DNA from: JAFGAS01 sp963809875
GTDB taxonomy: Bacteria > Desulfobacterota > Zymogenia > Zymogenales > Zymogenaceae
Reading direction: 5' to 3'
Length of the DNA stretch: 64,000 bases
Assembly (NCBI GenBank): GCA_963809875.1
Contig: CAWELC010000012.1
Location: 59,224 to 123,223 of the forward strand
Shown here: one piece after another, positions 54,607-62,358 of the stretch
Position numbering within the stretch: the first letter of the stretch is position 1
Layout: each line of letters begins with the position of its first letter
Notes under the pieces: model-generated
Database searches by the model: none
Told to the model about the DNA's origin: nothing
What the model saw: only the letters and a program-made list of their open reading frames with translations
Position numbers and translations under genes: made by a program

Positions 54607-54692
54607 GGAGGGATGGCCGAGTGGCTTAAGGCGGCGGTCTTGAAAACCGCAGAACGAAAGTTCCGTGGGTTCGAATCCTACTCCCTCCGCCA
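54607..54692 (+). tRNA. tRNA-Ser (anticodon UGA)
   Basis: Acceptor GGAGGGA (54607-54613) pairs with TCCCTCC (54682-54688). The anticodon TGA is at 54641-54643 within a CGGT/ACCG stem. A long variable arm typical of serine tRNA is present (AGAACGAAAGTTC), then TpsiC loop TTCGAAT. CCA is genome-encoded (54690-54692). It lies 70 bases after serS. Confidence 0.95.
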
Positions 54693-54861
54693 CTAACAGG
54701 AGTAAAGCGAAAAGATAGATACGTGACGCCGCACGGCGTCACCATTGATCGGGTCGCGCATCCCGCCGTCCTGCCGTACAAGGTCGGCAGCGGCGGCCGC
54801 GCGTAATGCGGGGCCGATATACGACTCGATCCCGGACAGTCTCTTTTCACCGCAGTTCAGC

Positions 54862-54956
54862 GGAGAGATGGCCGAGCACGGCTGAAGGCGCTCGCCTGCT
54901 AAGCGAGTGTAGGGGGTCAACTCCTACCGAGGGTTCGAATCCCTCTCTCTCCGCCA
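54862..54956 (+). tRNA. tRNA-Ser (anticodon GCU)
   Basis: Acceptor GGAGAGA (54862-54868) pairs with TCTCTCC (54946-54952). The anticodon GCT is at 54898-54900, flanked by CTCGC/GCGAG. A long variable arm (TGTAGGGGGTCAACTCCTAC) and GTTCGAATC TpsiC loop are present, with encoded CCA at 54954-54956. Confidence 0.95.
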
Positions 54957-55007
54957 ATTTGAAAAGATTTGTTTGACTCGCCCTCTCTTCACTTACGTGG
55001 GGGATCA

Positions 55008-55538
55008 ATGAGAGCAGGCGGGAATAGTCAGTCAAGAGAAAATATAGGATCGGAGCTGGAATCGGCGCGTAAGGCCTTTCACGACTGTTTTAGCTCGCTG
55101 TCGGAAGAAGATCTTCGCAAGCCGAGCAAAGTCCGCGCGTGGACCAACGAACAGCTCCTGTTTCACGTAACCTTCGGGTATATGCTCATTCCTTCTCTGT
55201 TCTGGCTTATATTGTTTTTTGGAAGAATCCCCAAGGGTTTCTCGAAGATATTCTCACTGGTATTGAATCTCTGCACGCCGCTGTTTCTTCTGGCCGATTA
55301 TACGGGACCCTGGGGCGGTGCACGGGTATACAGCGGTAAACGGCTGCTCGCCAAGTATGACAGGACCCTGGACTCCGTTTTGCGGAGGCTGAATTCAACG
55401 GATGATAGAGAGCTTGAGCTGGCGATGTACTACCCGAAGAGGTGGGATCCACTTTTTGATGAATATATGACGATAGGCGCACTTTTCCTTTACCCGACGC
55501 GCCATCAAAGCCATCACCTCGAGCAGGTAGTGAGCTAG
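55008..55538 (+). CDS. DinB-like four-helix protein with hydrophobic segment
   Basis: This protein of about 176 residues starts at ATG 55008 (GGGGATC upstream). ELESARKAFHDCFSSLSEEDLRKPS and VRAWTNEQLLFHVTFGYML are typical of DinB-like bundles (metal-binding His in LLFHVTF), and RHQSHHLEQV supplies the C-terminal histidines. The middle holds two hydrophobic stretches (LIPSLFWLILFFG and FSLVLNLCTPLFLLA) unusual for the soluble family. No partner is visible. The function of this family is mostly unknown, some members being thiol-dependent transferases. Confidence 0.65.
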   Translation: MRAGGNSQSRENIGSELESARKAFHDCFSSLSEEDLRKPSKVRAWTNEQLLFHVTFGYMLIPSLFWLILFFGRIPKGFSKIFSLVLNLCTPLFLLADYTGPWGGARVYSGKRLLAKYDRTLDSVLRRLNSTDDRELELAMYYPKRWDPLFDEYMTIGALFLYPTRHQSHHLEQVVS

Positions 55539-55621
55539 GATATTCCACGAACAGCTCGGCAAGGGGTTGATTCACCGGCGTGGCCGGGAAGAGATCTACC
55601 GGCAGGAGAGACAGGAGACAG

Positions 55622-56941
55622 ATGATTCGCCTACCGAAAAGCTTGAACCGTTCGAACCCGTCGAGGGCCATAAAGGGCGGGTTCCTGTTGGCCCTCTGCG
55701 TGGTCATCTGTGTGGTCGGCATCCTTGCTTCCTGCGGACGGGCGGTCTCGCCGGCCGCTCTCAAACACCTGGCGGAGGGGCAGAAACTCTACAACCTCAT
55801 GCAGTACGAGGATGCCATTAAGGAGTTCGACGAGGCCGTGAAGGTGCAGCCCTCCCTTGCGCCCGCGTATCTTGGCCTTGGCAAGTGTCTTGCCGAGACC
55901 GGGCGGTTCGACGAGGCCCTCAGGCAGTATAAGACGGCGATGGATCTCGACCCGAGAAACGACGAGATCATGTACGAGATCGCCCGGGCCTACATAGAAA
56001 AGGGGCTGGGCGATGAAGGGCTCCTCATGCTGGACAAGGCAAAGAAGCTCAACTCCGACAACCCGAAGCTTTTCCTCTATCGGGGCCTCTACTACTACAA
56101 AAGCATGCAGTATGCCCCGGCCATCGACGAGTTTCTGAAGGCCGCCCATGAGGATTCAAGGTCGGCGGAGCCATATGTTCAGCTCGCGCTCCTCTATATC
56201 AACGCAACGAATCCTTCATATCAGGACCCCGAAAAGGCCGTAGAATACGCCTTAAAGGCCGTCGACCTGGCGCCGGATTCCCTGAAGGCGCTGGATACCC
56301 TGGGGCGGGCCTATTTCTTCGCCAGACGCTACGACCTTGCCGAGGAGACGATACACCGGGGCCTCGAGAAGTCCCCGAACAACCGGGTTCTCGAAGAGAC
56401 GCTCGCGCGCTTTCAGAACAGTGTCAAGGGGTCGGCCGACGAACACAACCTCAAGGGCGCCCAGCTGCTGGAGGCGGGCGATTACGCCGGGGCGGCCGAG
56501 GAGTTCAAGACGACCGTCGAGATCGATCCAACCTTCGCCGACGGCTACTATAACCTCGGTAAGGTCTATTCGCAGATCAAGGACTACGACCAGGCGCTGG
56601 ACTCCTACAAGAAGGCCATCGAGCTGGACCCGGAAAACGCGCGGTATCACTACAACCTGGCCATAGTCTACAGCGCAAAGGGGGAGACGACCCAGAGCGA
56701 GCAGGAGTATCTCTCGGCCATCGCTTCCGATCCCTACTATGACAAGGCCCACAATAACCTGGGCGCCCTCTACGTGAAGACGAACAAGCTCAACGAGGCC
56801 CTGGCCGAGTTCGACAAGGCCTTCGAGATCAACCCGAGAAGCGACTACAAGAACAACAGCGAAATGGTGCGCAAGATGATGGAAGAACAGGGTCTCGCGC
56901 CCAAGCCTATAACGTCCGACAAGGGAAAGAGCCAGTATTAA
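55622..56941 (+). CDS. TPR-repeat lipoprotein
   Basis: This 439-residue protein starts at ATG 55622 (AGGAG upstream) with a signal peptide and lipobox LASC. About nine tetratricopeptide repeats follow, for example YEDAIKEFDEAVKVQPSLAPAYLGLG, FDEALRQYKTAMDLDPRN and DYDQALDSYKKAIELDPENARYHYNLA (start motifs). It is likely a periplasmic scaffold attached to the membrane, similar to PilF or BamD-like assembly factors, but no specific role can be assigned. The DUF4388-receiver gene begins 24 bases downstream. Confidence 0.85.
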   Translation: MIRLPKSLNRSNPSRAIKGGFLLALCVVICVVGILASCGRAVSPAALKHLAEGQKLYNLMQYEDAIKEFDEAVKVQPSLAPAYLGLGKCLAETGRFDEALRQYKTAMDLDPRNDEIMYEIARAYIEKGLGDEGLLMLDKAKKLNSDNPKLFLYRGLYYYKSMQYAPAIDEFLKAAHEDSRSAEPYVQLALLYINATNPSYQDPEKAVEYALKAVDLAPDSLKALDTLGRAYFFARRYDLAEETIHRGLEKSPNNRVLEETLARFQNSVKGSADEHNLKGAQLLEAGDYAGAAEEFKTTVEIDPTFADGYYNLGKVYSQIKDYDQALDSYKKAIELDPENARYHYNLAIVYSAKGETTQSEQEYLSAIASDPYYDKAHNNLGALYVKTNKLNEALAEFDKAFEINPRSDYKNNSEMVRKMMEEQGLAPKPITSDKGKSQY

Positions 56942-56964
56942 CTGTGCCCTTATTGAGGTCATCT

Positions 56965-57948
56965 ATGAATGATTTAGAAGGGAAAGTCCCGCAGATCGAG
57001 GGGAACTTTACGGCGCTGTCCCTGGTCAGCCTCATACAGGGGATCTCCGCCAACAAGCGGATGCTGATAACGCTCTTTTCCATAGACGGCAGCGAGGGGA
57101 GGCTCTATTTCGAGAACTCCCGGATCGTGGGCGCCTTTGTCGGCGAAGAGCTGACCGGCAAGAAAGCCTTCTTTCGGATGATCGAGTGGGAGGACGCCCG
57201 CTTTCAGGCCTACGACATCACCGATATCGACCGGTCCCGGTTCAACATAGACCTGGAGGTCTCGCACCTCCTCCTGGAAGGGCTCAGGCAAAAGGACGAG
57301 AAGGCCAAGATCAAGAAGAGGATCCTGCCGATCTACAAGATCACCAAGGGTGAAGGCGAGTACGAGCTCAACGACAAGGAGAAGGAGCTCTTTTCGCTCA
57401 TCCCGGTCGAGGGGATCTTCGTCAACACGCTGGTGAACATGACCTCCATGACCGACTGGGAGGCCTACACGAACCTGTCGTCGCTGATGATCAAGCGGGC
57501 CATCGTCTTCGTCAAGATCAAGACCCTGGTCATCGACGACAGCGAGTTCATGACCAAGATACTCAAGGACATCCTCGATAATCTCTATAAAGACGTGCTG
57601 ATCATCAAGACGCTCAAGACCGGCAATGAGGCGATCAAGCTGATCAACTCGCCGGAGATAAAGGTTCGCCCCGACCTGGTGTTTACCGACATCGTCATGG
57701 AGGGGACCAGCGGAATGGAGGTCATCCAGGCCGCGAGAAACCAGACGCCCCCCATCCTGACGATCGCCGTGACCTCACTGCAGCGGGAGATGAAAGAGAT
57801 CCTGGATGCCGGGGCAAACTACCTCCACAAGAACTGGATCACGCGGGACAACATCGGCGACATCATGAGCGACCTCGTGGAGCGGACCATCTGCGGCGAG
57901 GAAGGGGTCATCGGCGGTGAGACCTACATCAAGCCCTCGATCTCCTAA
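56965..57948 (+). CDS. DUF4388 (PATAN-like) protein with C-terminal receiver domain
   Basis: This 327-residue protein has an N-terminal DUF4388 domain (GNFTALSLVSLIQGISANKR, GRLYFENSRIVGAFVGE, ARFQAYD) and a linker. A CheY-type receiver starts near residue 190: TLVIDDSEFMTKILKDIL, phospho-acceptor Asp in LVFTDIVMEGTSGMEVI, TIAVTS and HKNW with the conserved lysine. DUF4388 proteins are mostly found with gliding or type IV pilus regulators in deltaproteobacteria. No catalytic output is present. It overlaps the QueT-like gene by 32 bases. Confidence 0.85.
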   Translation: MNDLEGKVPQIEGNFTALSLVSLIQGISANKRMLITLFSIDGSEGRLYFENSRIVGAFVGEELTGKKAFFRMIEWEDARFQAYDITDIDRSRFNIDLEVSHLLLEGLRQKDEKAKIKKRILPIYKITKGEGEYELNDKEKELFSLIPVEGIFVNTLVNMTSMTDWEAYTNLSSLMIKRAIVFVKIKTLVIDDSEFMTKILKDILDNLYKDVLIIKTLKTGNEAIKLINSPEIKVRPDLVFTDIVMEGTSGMEVIQAARNQTPPILTIAVTSLQREMKEILDAGANYLHKNWITRDNIGDIMSDLVERTICGEEGVIGGETYIKPSIS

Positions 57949-58498
57949 ACCTCGCGCAGGCATCGGAAGACCTATCAGAGACGACATCCCCCACATACCC
58001 GAGATCACCAGGACGAGACGGCTGGCCGAAGTGGCGGTCATCTCGGCGCTTTACGTCGCGCTGACGTATCTGGTGGCGCCGTTCGCTTACGGGCCGATCC
58101 AGTTTCGGGTGAGCGAATGCCTGGTGATCCTGGTGGCCGCGCGCCGGCACCTGATCCTCTTTGTCCCGATCAGCTGCGCGGTGGCAAATCTCCTGTCGCC
58201 CTACGCCGGGGTCTGGGACCTGGTCTTCATGCCGCTCATGAGCACGGTGGGGGCGCTCCCCTTCTACTTCTTCGGGCGCCGCCTGGTCCTCTTGTCGAGC
58301 TGGTTTTACGCGGTGGTGACGGGCCTCTCGGTGGCGCTGATGATCTCGGTCCTCGAAAAGGCGGCCTTCACGCTGCTGGCCCTTTCGATCACCGCAAGCC
58401 AGCTCATCATCATGACGGCCGGCTGGGTCCTCTTCTCGGGGTACCTGCTGCTGTTCGAGAGGAAGGGCGGCAAGGAAAGGGAGGGGACGGAACGGTAA
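57917..58498 (+). CDS. QueT-family transporter (queuosine-precursor ECF S component)
   Basis: This polytopic protein of up to 193 residues has the QueT pattern: AVISALYVALTYLVAPFAYG, PIQFRVSECLVIL, SCAVANLLSPYAGVWDLVFMPLMST (core NLLSPYAG) and a basic tail. QueT proteins are substrate-binding membrane components for preQ1-like compounds and work with an ECF energising module that is not in this window. The start is uncertain: GTG 57917 overlaps the previous gene, and the first 30 residues look non-conserved. No preQ1 riboswitch precedes it. Confidence 0.75.
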   Translation: MRPTSSPRSPKPRAGIGRPIRDDIPHIPEITRTRRLAEVAVISALYVALTYLVAPFAYGPIQFRVSECLVILVAARRHLILFVPISCAVANLLSPYAGVWDLVFMPLMSTVGALPFYFFGRRLVLLSSWFYAVVTGLSVALMISVLEKAAFTLLALSITASQLIIMTAGWVLFSGYLLLFERKGGKEREGTER

Positions 58499-58554
58499 GG
58501 GATGCCTGGACGATAAGAACACCTCGGAAAGGCTCACATCACGGGGGTTTTCCG

Positions 58555-58800
58555 ACGGGGTCCCCAAAAATGCCTGCATTTTTGGGGTGTCAGTCGTAGG
58601 GGCGGCATATATGCCGCCCGTCTCTAAGCCCACGAAATCTTCGATTTTAGCGGTGGTGTTTTGCGGACACGATGAATCGTGTCCCTACGGTTGTATGGAC
58701 GGATCCGGTTAGCACCCGTAGGGACACCACATGTGGTGTCCGTCCAATCACCCCATGAAAACTCTGTTTTCATGGGGGCCCCGATCCAACCCCAGAAGAC
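58555..58800. repeat. Palindromic repeat cluster between the QueT-like gene and purC
   Basis: At least five hairpins lie in tandem: CCCCAAAAATGC/GCATTTTTGGGG (58562-58587), GGGCGGCATATATGCCGCCC (about 58600-58620), CACGAAATCTTCGATTTTAG (about 58629-58649), GGACACGATGAATCGTGTCC (about 58664-58684) and GGACACCACATGTGGTGTCC (about 58721-58741). A CCCCATGAAAAC...TTTTCATGGGG unit lies at about 58752-58777. The 341-base gap 58499-58839 holds no credible gene. Confidence 0.75.
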
Positions 58801-58839
58801 AAGCACATCGGAGACTAAGCGCAGAGGATGCGACGGGAG

Positions 58840-59745
58840 CTATCCTGTCGGCCCGGCTTTCTTTATCTCCCGGATGATCGACAGGATCTCAAGATACTTC
58901 TTCCGTGTCCCCGCGACGATATCGGCGGGCAGGGGAGGGGCGGGGGGCCGCTTGTCCCAGTCGGTGGTCTCCAGCCAGTCGCGGACGAACTGCTTGTCGT
59001 AGCTCGGCGGGGACTCTCCCACGCGGTAGGAGCCGACGGGCCAGAAACGGGACGAATCCGGCGTCAGGGCCTCGTCGATGAGGATGACCCTGCCGTCGAT
59101 GGTGCCGAACTCGAATTTCGTATCGGCCAGGATCACGCCGCGGGCAAGCAGCCTCTCGTGGGCAAAGCGGTAGATGGTAAGCGAGAGGTTCCGTACGGTA
59201 TCCACCAGCTCGCTTCCGAGTGCCTCCTCGGCGTCTTTAGTCGTGATGTTCTCGTCGTGGCCCTCGTCGGCCTTGGTGGAGGGGGTGAAGATCGGCTCGG
59301 GGAGCCGCTCGGCGAGCTTCAGGCCGGCCGGCAGCTTATGGCCGGATATCATGCCACTCTTCTGATAGTCCTTATAGCCGGAACCGGCCAGATACCCGCG
59401 GACGATGCACTCCAGGTCGACGCGCTTTGCCTTTTTCACCAGCACCGACCTGCCGGCAAGCTCCGGCCGGGCGTTGAACGGCGCGGGGAATTTCGCGGCG
59501 TCGGTCTCGATGATATGGTTTTCGACAAACGTCAGGAGCCCAAACCAGATGTTGCTGATCTCGGTGAGGATCGTCCCCTTGCCGGGAATGCCGTCGGCAA
59601 AGACGACGTCAAACGCCGAGAGCCGGTCGGTGGCCACGATGATCAGCCGGTCGCCCAGGTCGAAGATCTCGCGGACCTTGCCGGAATAGTCGGGCCGCCT
59701 GCCGTCGACGGTGATGGCGGTGAGGGGTTGCGGGGTCTTTTCCAT
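58840..59745 (-). CDS. purC: Phosphoribosylaminoimidazole-succinocarboxamide synthase
   Basis: This 301-residue SAICAR synthase of purine biosynthesis is of the longer, ADE1-like type. It has DYSGKVREIFDLGDRLIIVATDRLSAFDVV (core GKVREIFD, TDRLSAFD), VRGYLAGSGYKDYQ, the signature LADTKFEFGTIDG and DEALTPDSSRFWP. ATG 59745 gives the usual N-terminus; a 94-codon extension upstream enters repeat sequence and is rejected. No other purine genes are nearby. Confidence 0.95.
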   Translation of the reverse strand: MEKTPQPLTAITVDGRRPDYSGKVREIFDLGDRLIIVATDRLSAFDVVFADGIPGKGTILTEISNIWFGLLTFVENHIIETDAAKFPAPFNARPELAGRSVLVKKAKRVDLECIVRGYLAGSGYKDYQKSGMISGHKLPAGLKLAERLPEPIFTPSTKADEGHDENITTKDAEEALGSELVDTVRNLSLTIYRFAHERLLARGVILADTKFEFGTIDGRVILIDEALTPDSSRFWPVGSYRVGESPPSYDKQFVRDWLETTDWDKRPPAPPLPADIVAGTRKKYLEILSIIREIKKAGPTG

Positions 59746-59931
59746 GGCGGGGATTGTAGCAGAAGAGCAGCGCGGGGTCAACGGTTTTTCGGGGTTTTGG
59801 CGGCGTGAACGGAGCGGCGGACGGCGGGCGGGGCGGTGCGCATGAATCCTTTTTCGGTCCCCGACGTCTATATCTATAGAAATTGAAACAGGCCGCACCG
59901 AGCTGGCAGCATCAGCTGCTAAACGGCGGTA

Positions 59932-59957
59932 AGCCCCGAAAAAGGGGCTTTTTATTA
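59932..59957 (+). terminator. Orphan intrinsic terminator
   Basis: Stem AAGCCCC/GGGGCTT with an A-rich loop and T-run faces the plus strand, yet no plus-strand gene lies within 1.4 kb upstream. It could end a short non-coding transcript beginning near 59860. Confidence 0.6.
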
Positions 59958-59961
59958 TATA

Positions 59962-60390
59962 CCACCCCACGAAATCTTCGATTTTCTGGGGGCCCCGGTA
60001 GGGGAGAGGGAAGAAACAAGACGGCATCGCCGGATCGTGTTTTCAATCGAACGCTGATTCGATCCGTAGGGGCGGCATATATGCCGCTGTTTCACCGACA
60101 AATCTGCGATTTGGGGGCCGTATCACTCATGAAAACTCGCACGCGGTGATGGTCTATGACTGCCACATCGGACAGGTCGTGACGCATTCTCGCGGGGCTG
60201 TTTTGCGGGGACACGATGAATCGTGTCCCTACGGGTGTGTATTGGACGCATCCGCGTTAGAATCCGTAGGGGCTCCATTTATGCGCGCCCGCCGTTGGCG
60301 ATCGGTGTTTCATTGTGATTGTTCAACGTGACCTGACCCCATCCCGTCATTGCGAGGGAGCGCTCGGCCGACCGCGGCAATCTCAGCTGT
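59962..60390. repeat. Third palindromic repeat cluster
   Basis: Units related to those at 9.2-10.0 and 58.6 kb: CCCCACGAAATC...GATTTTCTGGGGG (59964-59992), GGGGCGGCATATATGCCGC (about 60068-60086), ACAAATCTGCGATTTG (about 60098-60113), GGGACACGATGAATCGTGTCCC (about 60208-60229) and a TCATTGCGAGGG...GCGGCAATCTC element (about 60345-60386). Confidence 0.7.
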
Positions 60391-60519
60391 GCGGGTGGGG
60401 GTGTGCGATGGCGTCCGTTTCCCCTGCAAATTATTCGTATATTTACTATATATATGTCCCACTGGAGTATAATAATGCATAATTGACATGAAATTATATC
60501 TAATTATGGCCGTTTTTGC

Positions 60520-60548
60520 TTGACGTAACCCCCTTCATGTGCGATAAT
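60520..60548 (+). promoter_or_regulatory. Promoter of the lytic transglycosylase gene
   Basis: TTGACG (60520-60525) and GATAAT (60543-60548) are separated by 17 bp in an AT-rich stretch, 52 bases before ATG 60601. Confidence 0.65.
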
Positions 60549-60600
60549 TACGATAACACTACACAAGACCCGCACATCTAACAAATCCCATTGTCAATTC

Positions 60601-61314
60601 ATGAGGTGCTTATTGAAGCTTAACAGCGAGCGGAAGGTCCTTACAAATAGTGCGCGGAACGCCGAAAAGGCAAAAAAGAGAAGGATTACGAAGATTTCCC
60701 TGTGGACGCTGGTGCTGCTTGCGGTCGTTTCGATCGGCTGGGCGAGCGTCGTCTCGGGCATGGTCGCCGGCCCCGTGCCGGCCGAGAAGCTCATCTGGAG
60801 CGGCCTGTTCGGGACGGACCCCGCGACGGAGGCGGGCAGGCAGCTTTCCATCTACGACTATATCCACTCGTTCAATACGGGGCTCACCGAAACCGAGGAG
60901 CGCGAGCTTGCATCCTTGATCTACTTCGAGTCGGCAAAATACGGTTATGAGCCCGAGTTTATCCTGGCGATCATCCAGACGGAGAGCGCGTTCAATCCCC
61001 TGGCCGTCTCCAACAAGGGGGCCTGCGGGCTGATGCAGCTGATGCCGGCAACGGCAAGCATGATCGCCCACGAGGTGAAGATCCCCTACGAGGGAAAGAG
61101 CACGCTGTCCCGTCCCGACGTGAACGTCAAAATGGGGACGTATTATCTGTTCAAGATGATGCTCCAGTTCAAGGACGTGAGGCTCGCGCTCGTGGCGTAT
61201 AACTGCGGGCCGGGGTACGTCGAGAAGATGACCAAAATGGGCCTCAAGCTGCCCAATGAGTATGTGGATAGGGTCATGGGGAATTACGAGAAGATCAAGA
61301 TCCAGGGGCTGTAA
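60601..61314 (+). CDS. Membrane-anchored lytic transglycosylase (SLT domain)
   Basis: This 237-residue protein has a basic N-terminus, one membrane helix (ISLWTLVLLAVVSIGWASVV, residues about 31-50) and a C-terminal SLT domain. The SLT domain shows EPEFILAIIQTESAFNPLAVS with the catalytic Glu (ES motif), KGACGLMQLMPATA and LVAYNCGPGYV. It cleaves peptidoglycan glycan strands from the periplasmic side. ATG 60601 with GAGG nearby is the start. Its last 23 codons and terminator reappear in degenerate form at 61.7 kb. Confidence 0.9.
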   Translation: MRCLLKLNSERKVLTNSARNAEKAKKRRITKISLWTLVLLAVVSIGWASVVSGMVAGPVPAEKLIWSGLFGTDPATEAGRQLSIYDYIHSFNTGLTETEERELASLIYFESAKYGYEPEFILAIIQTESAFNPLAVSNKGACGLMQLMPATASMIAHEVKIPYEGKSTLSRPDVNVKMGTYYLFKMMLQFKDVRLALVAYNCGPGYVEKMTKMGLKLPNEYVDRVMGNYEKIKIQGL

Positions 61315-61360
61315 TATCGATTAGTATCGATACACCCCCCGCGCACAAGTAAGACCGAAA

Positions 61361-61388
61361 AAACCCGCCGAAAGGCGGGTTTTTTTTG
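61361..61388 (+). terminator. Intrinsic terminator of the lytic transglycosylase gene
   Basis: A 9-bp perfect stem AAACCCGCC/GGCGGGTTT with GAAA loop is followed by a run of eight T. An almost identical copy lies at 61812-61837. Confidence 0.9.
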
Positions 61389-61406
61389 GAACGGGCACCG
61401 GCGTCG

Positions 61407-61595
61407 TCAATGGGGGCAGGTCACAGCGGTATCTACTTTGGGGCTGTGGGGATGCCAGAAGTAACGCTCTTGTTTTAAGATGCGGCCGACAATCGCCATA
61501 ACGAGCAACGTCACGACGCCGAGGACGATCAAGACTTTCAGGAGAAAACTCAGCAGTTTATTCTTCTTCGGCCTGATCTCTTGTTTCTTCGGCAT
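61407..61595 (-). CDS. Small single-pass membrane protein, unknown
   Basis: This 62-residue frame has a Lys-rich N-terminus (MPKKQEIRPKKNK) then one clean membrane helix (LLSFLLKVLIVLGVVTLLVMAIV, core FLLKVLIVLGVVTLLV) and a short His/Pro-containing tail. The charge-helix-tail design is plausible for a real small protein, but there is no good ribosome site and no family resemblance I know. It lies between the two copies of the transglycosylase tail. Confidence 0.4.
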   Translation of the reverse strand: MPKKQEIRPKKNKLLSFLLKVLIVLGVVTLLVMAIVGRILKQERYFWHPHSPKVDTAVTCPH

Positions 61596-61649
61596 AGCGC
61601 TACGCTATCACAGACAGGCCCGTTTGTTAAGGAATAAAGGCCCTTCGCT

Positions 61650-61837
61650 TTAATGGCGGTCCCGTGACCCGGGAGCGATTCGTGGAGGAGATGACCAAGA
61701 GGAGCATAAAGCTGCCCGAAGTGTGTGGATAGGGTCATGGGGAATTACGAGAAGATCAAGATCCACGGGCTGTAATATACTTACCCCCCCCGCGCACAAG
61801 TAAGACCGAAAAAACCCGCCGAAAGGCGGGTTTTTTT
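61650..61837 (+). pseudogene. Decayed copy of the transglycosylase 3' end and its terminator
   Basis: From about 61690 the sequence follows the C-terminal codons of the gene at 60601 with substitutions and a small deletion (VEEMTKRSIKLPE for VEKMTKMGLKLPN). From 61725 it is nearly identical through the stop, the following spacer and the terminator (61812-61837). The encoded end reads DRVMGNYEKIKIHGL after a frame repair. No catalytic part of the enzyme is present, so it is a remnant of a duplicated or second transglycosylase gene. Confidence 0.75.
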
Positions 61838-61955
61838 GTGTTTCAAAGATCATTGTATTTAGTATTGATCGGGAAATATGAAGGGTGTATATTGTCTTTG
61901 TTAAGCGAGGATTCTTTGAAATTAATCTGTAAAGATAAATGGCGAACAGAGTGGG

Positions 61956-62358
61956 ATGAAAGATACAGCCCTTAAAACATTGCGATGGATTAGTTTTATT
62001 CCAGCGTCAATATTTACACGAGTACTAGTATGGTTGCTTCTGAGAATTATCAACGATTGGTCGTTTGCTTCTCGGCTGGAATCAACCCAAATTCATTACT
62101 GGGAGCGATTTGGATTGATATAATTGCCGATGGAGGTTCGGGTGCTGCTTCTGTTTATGTTGGCACTTAATATTGTGCCAAACTCTAAGAAAACAAGTTC
62201 CGTCATATTGGTTATTACACTATTCTTGACTTCGGTTTTTTCCTTTTTTATAACTATGGAACCGCCTGTTGTTCTTCGCGCCAAATATATATCATGCCTT
62301 TGAAAGAGCCTGTCGAATTATTGGCGGAATAATTGTTATGATTGGAATAATAAAATGA
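61956..62358 (+). pseudogene. AT-rich membrane-protein gene A, broken by frameshifts
   Basis: Reading across three frame changes gives one protein of about 134 residues: TLRWISFIPASIFTRVLVWLLL, then INPNSLLGAIWIDIIADGG, then SSVILVITLFLTSVFSFFIT, then APNIYHAFERACRIIGGIIV. Changes lie near 62068, 62167 and 62262. Three to four hydrophobic helices are evident. Composition is about 40% GC against 60% in the flanks, suggesting foreign origin. The stop overlaps the start of gene B (ATGA, 62355-62358), so the pair was once translationally coupled. I do not recognise the family. Confidence 0.5.

Larger units (their letters stand above)
59746..60600. other. 855-bp gene-free region with terminator, repeats and a promoter
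   Basis: No ORF with coding character is visible. It holds an intrinsic terminator (59932-59957), a second palindromic repeat cluster (59962-60390), and an AT-rich stretch ending in the promoter for the lytic transglycosylase (60520-60548). Confidence 0.6.

Noticed and set aside
59746..60027. In-frame N-terminal extension of purC by 94 codons
   Set aside because: It reads through repeat sequence and has no similarity to purC N-termini; the ATG at 59745 gives the standard length.
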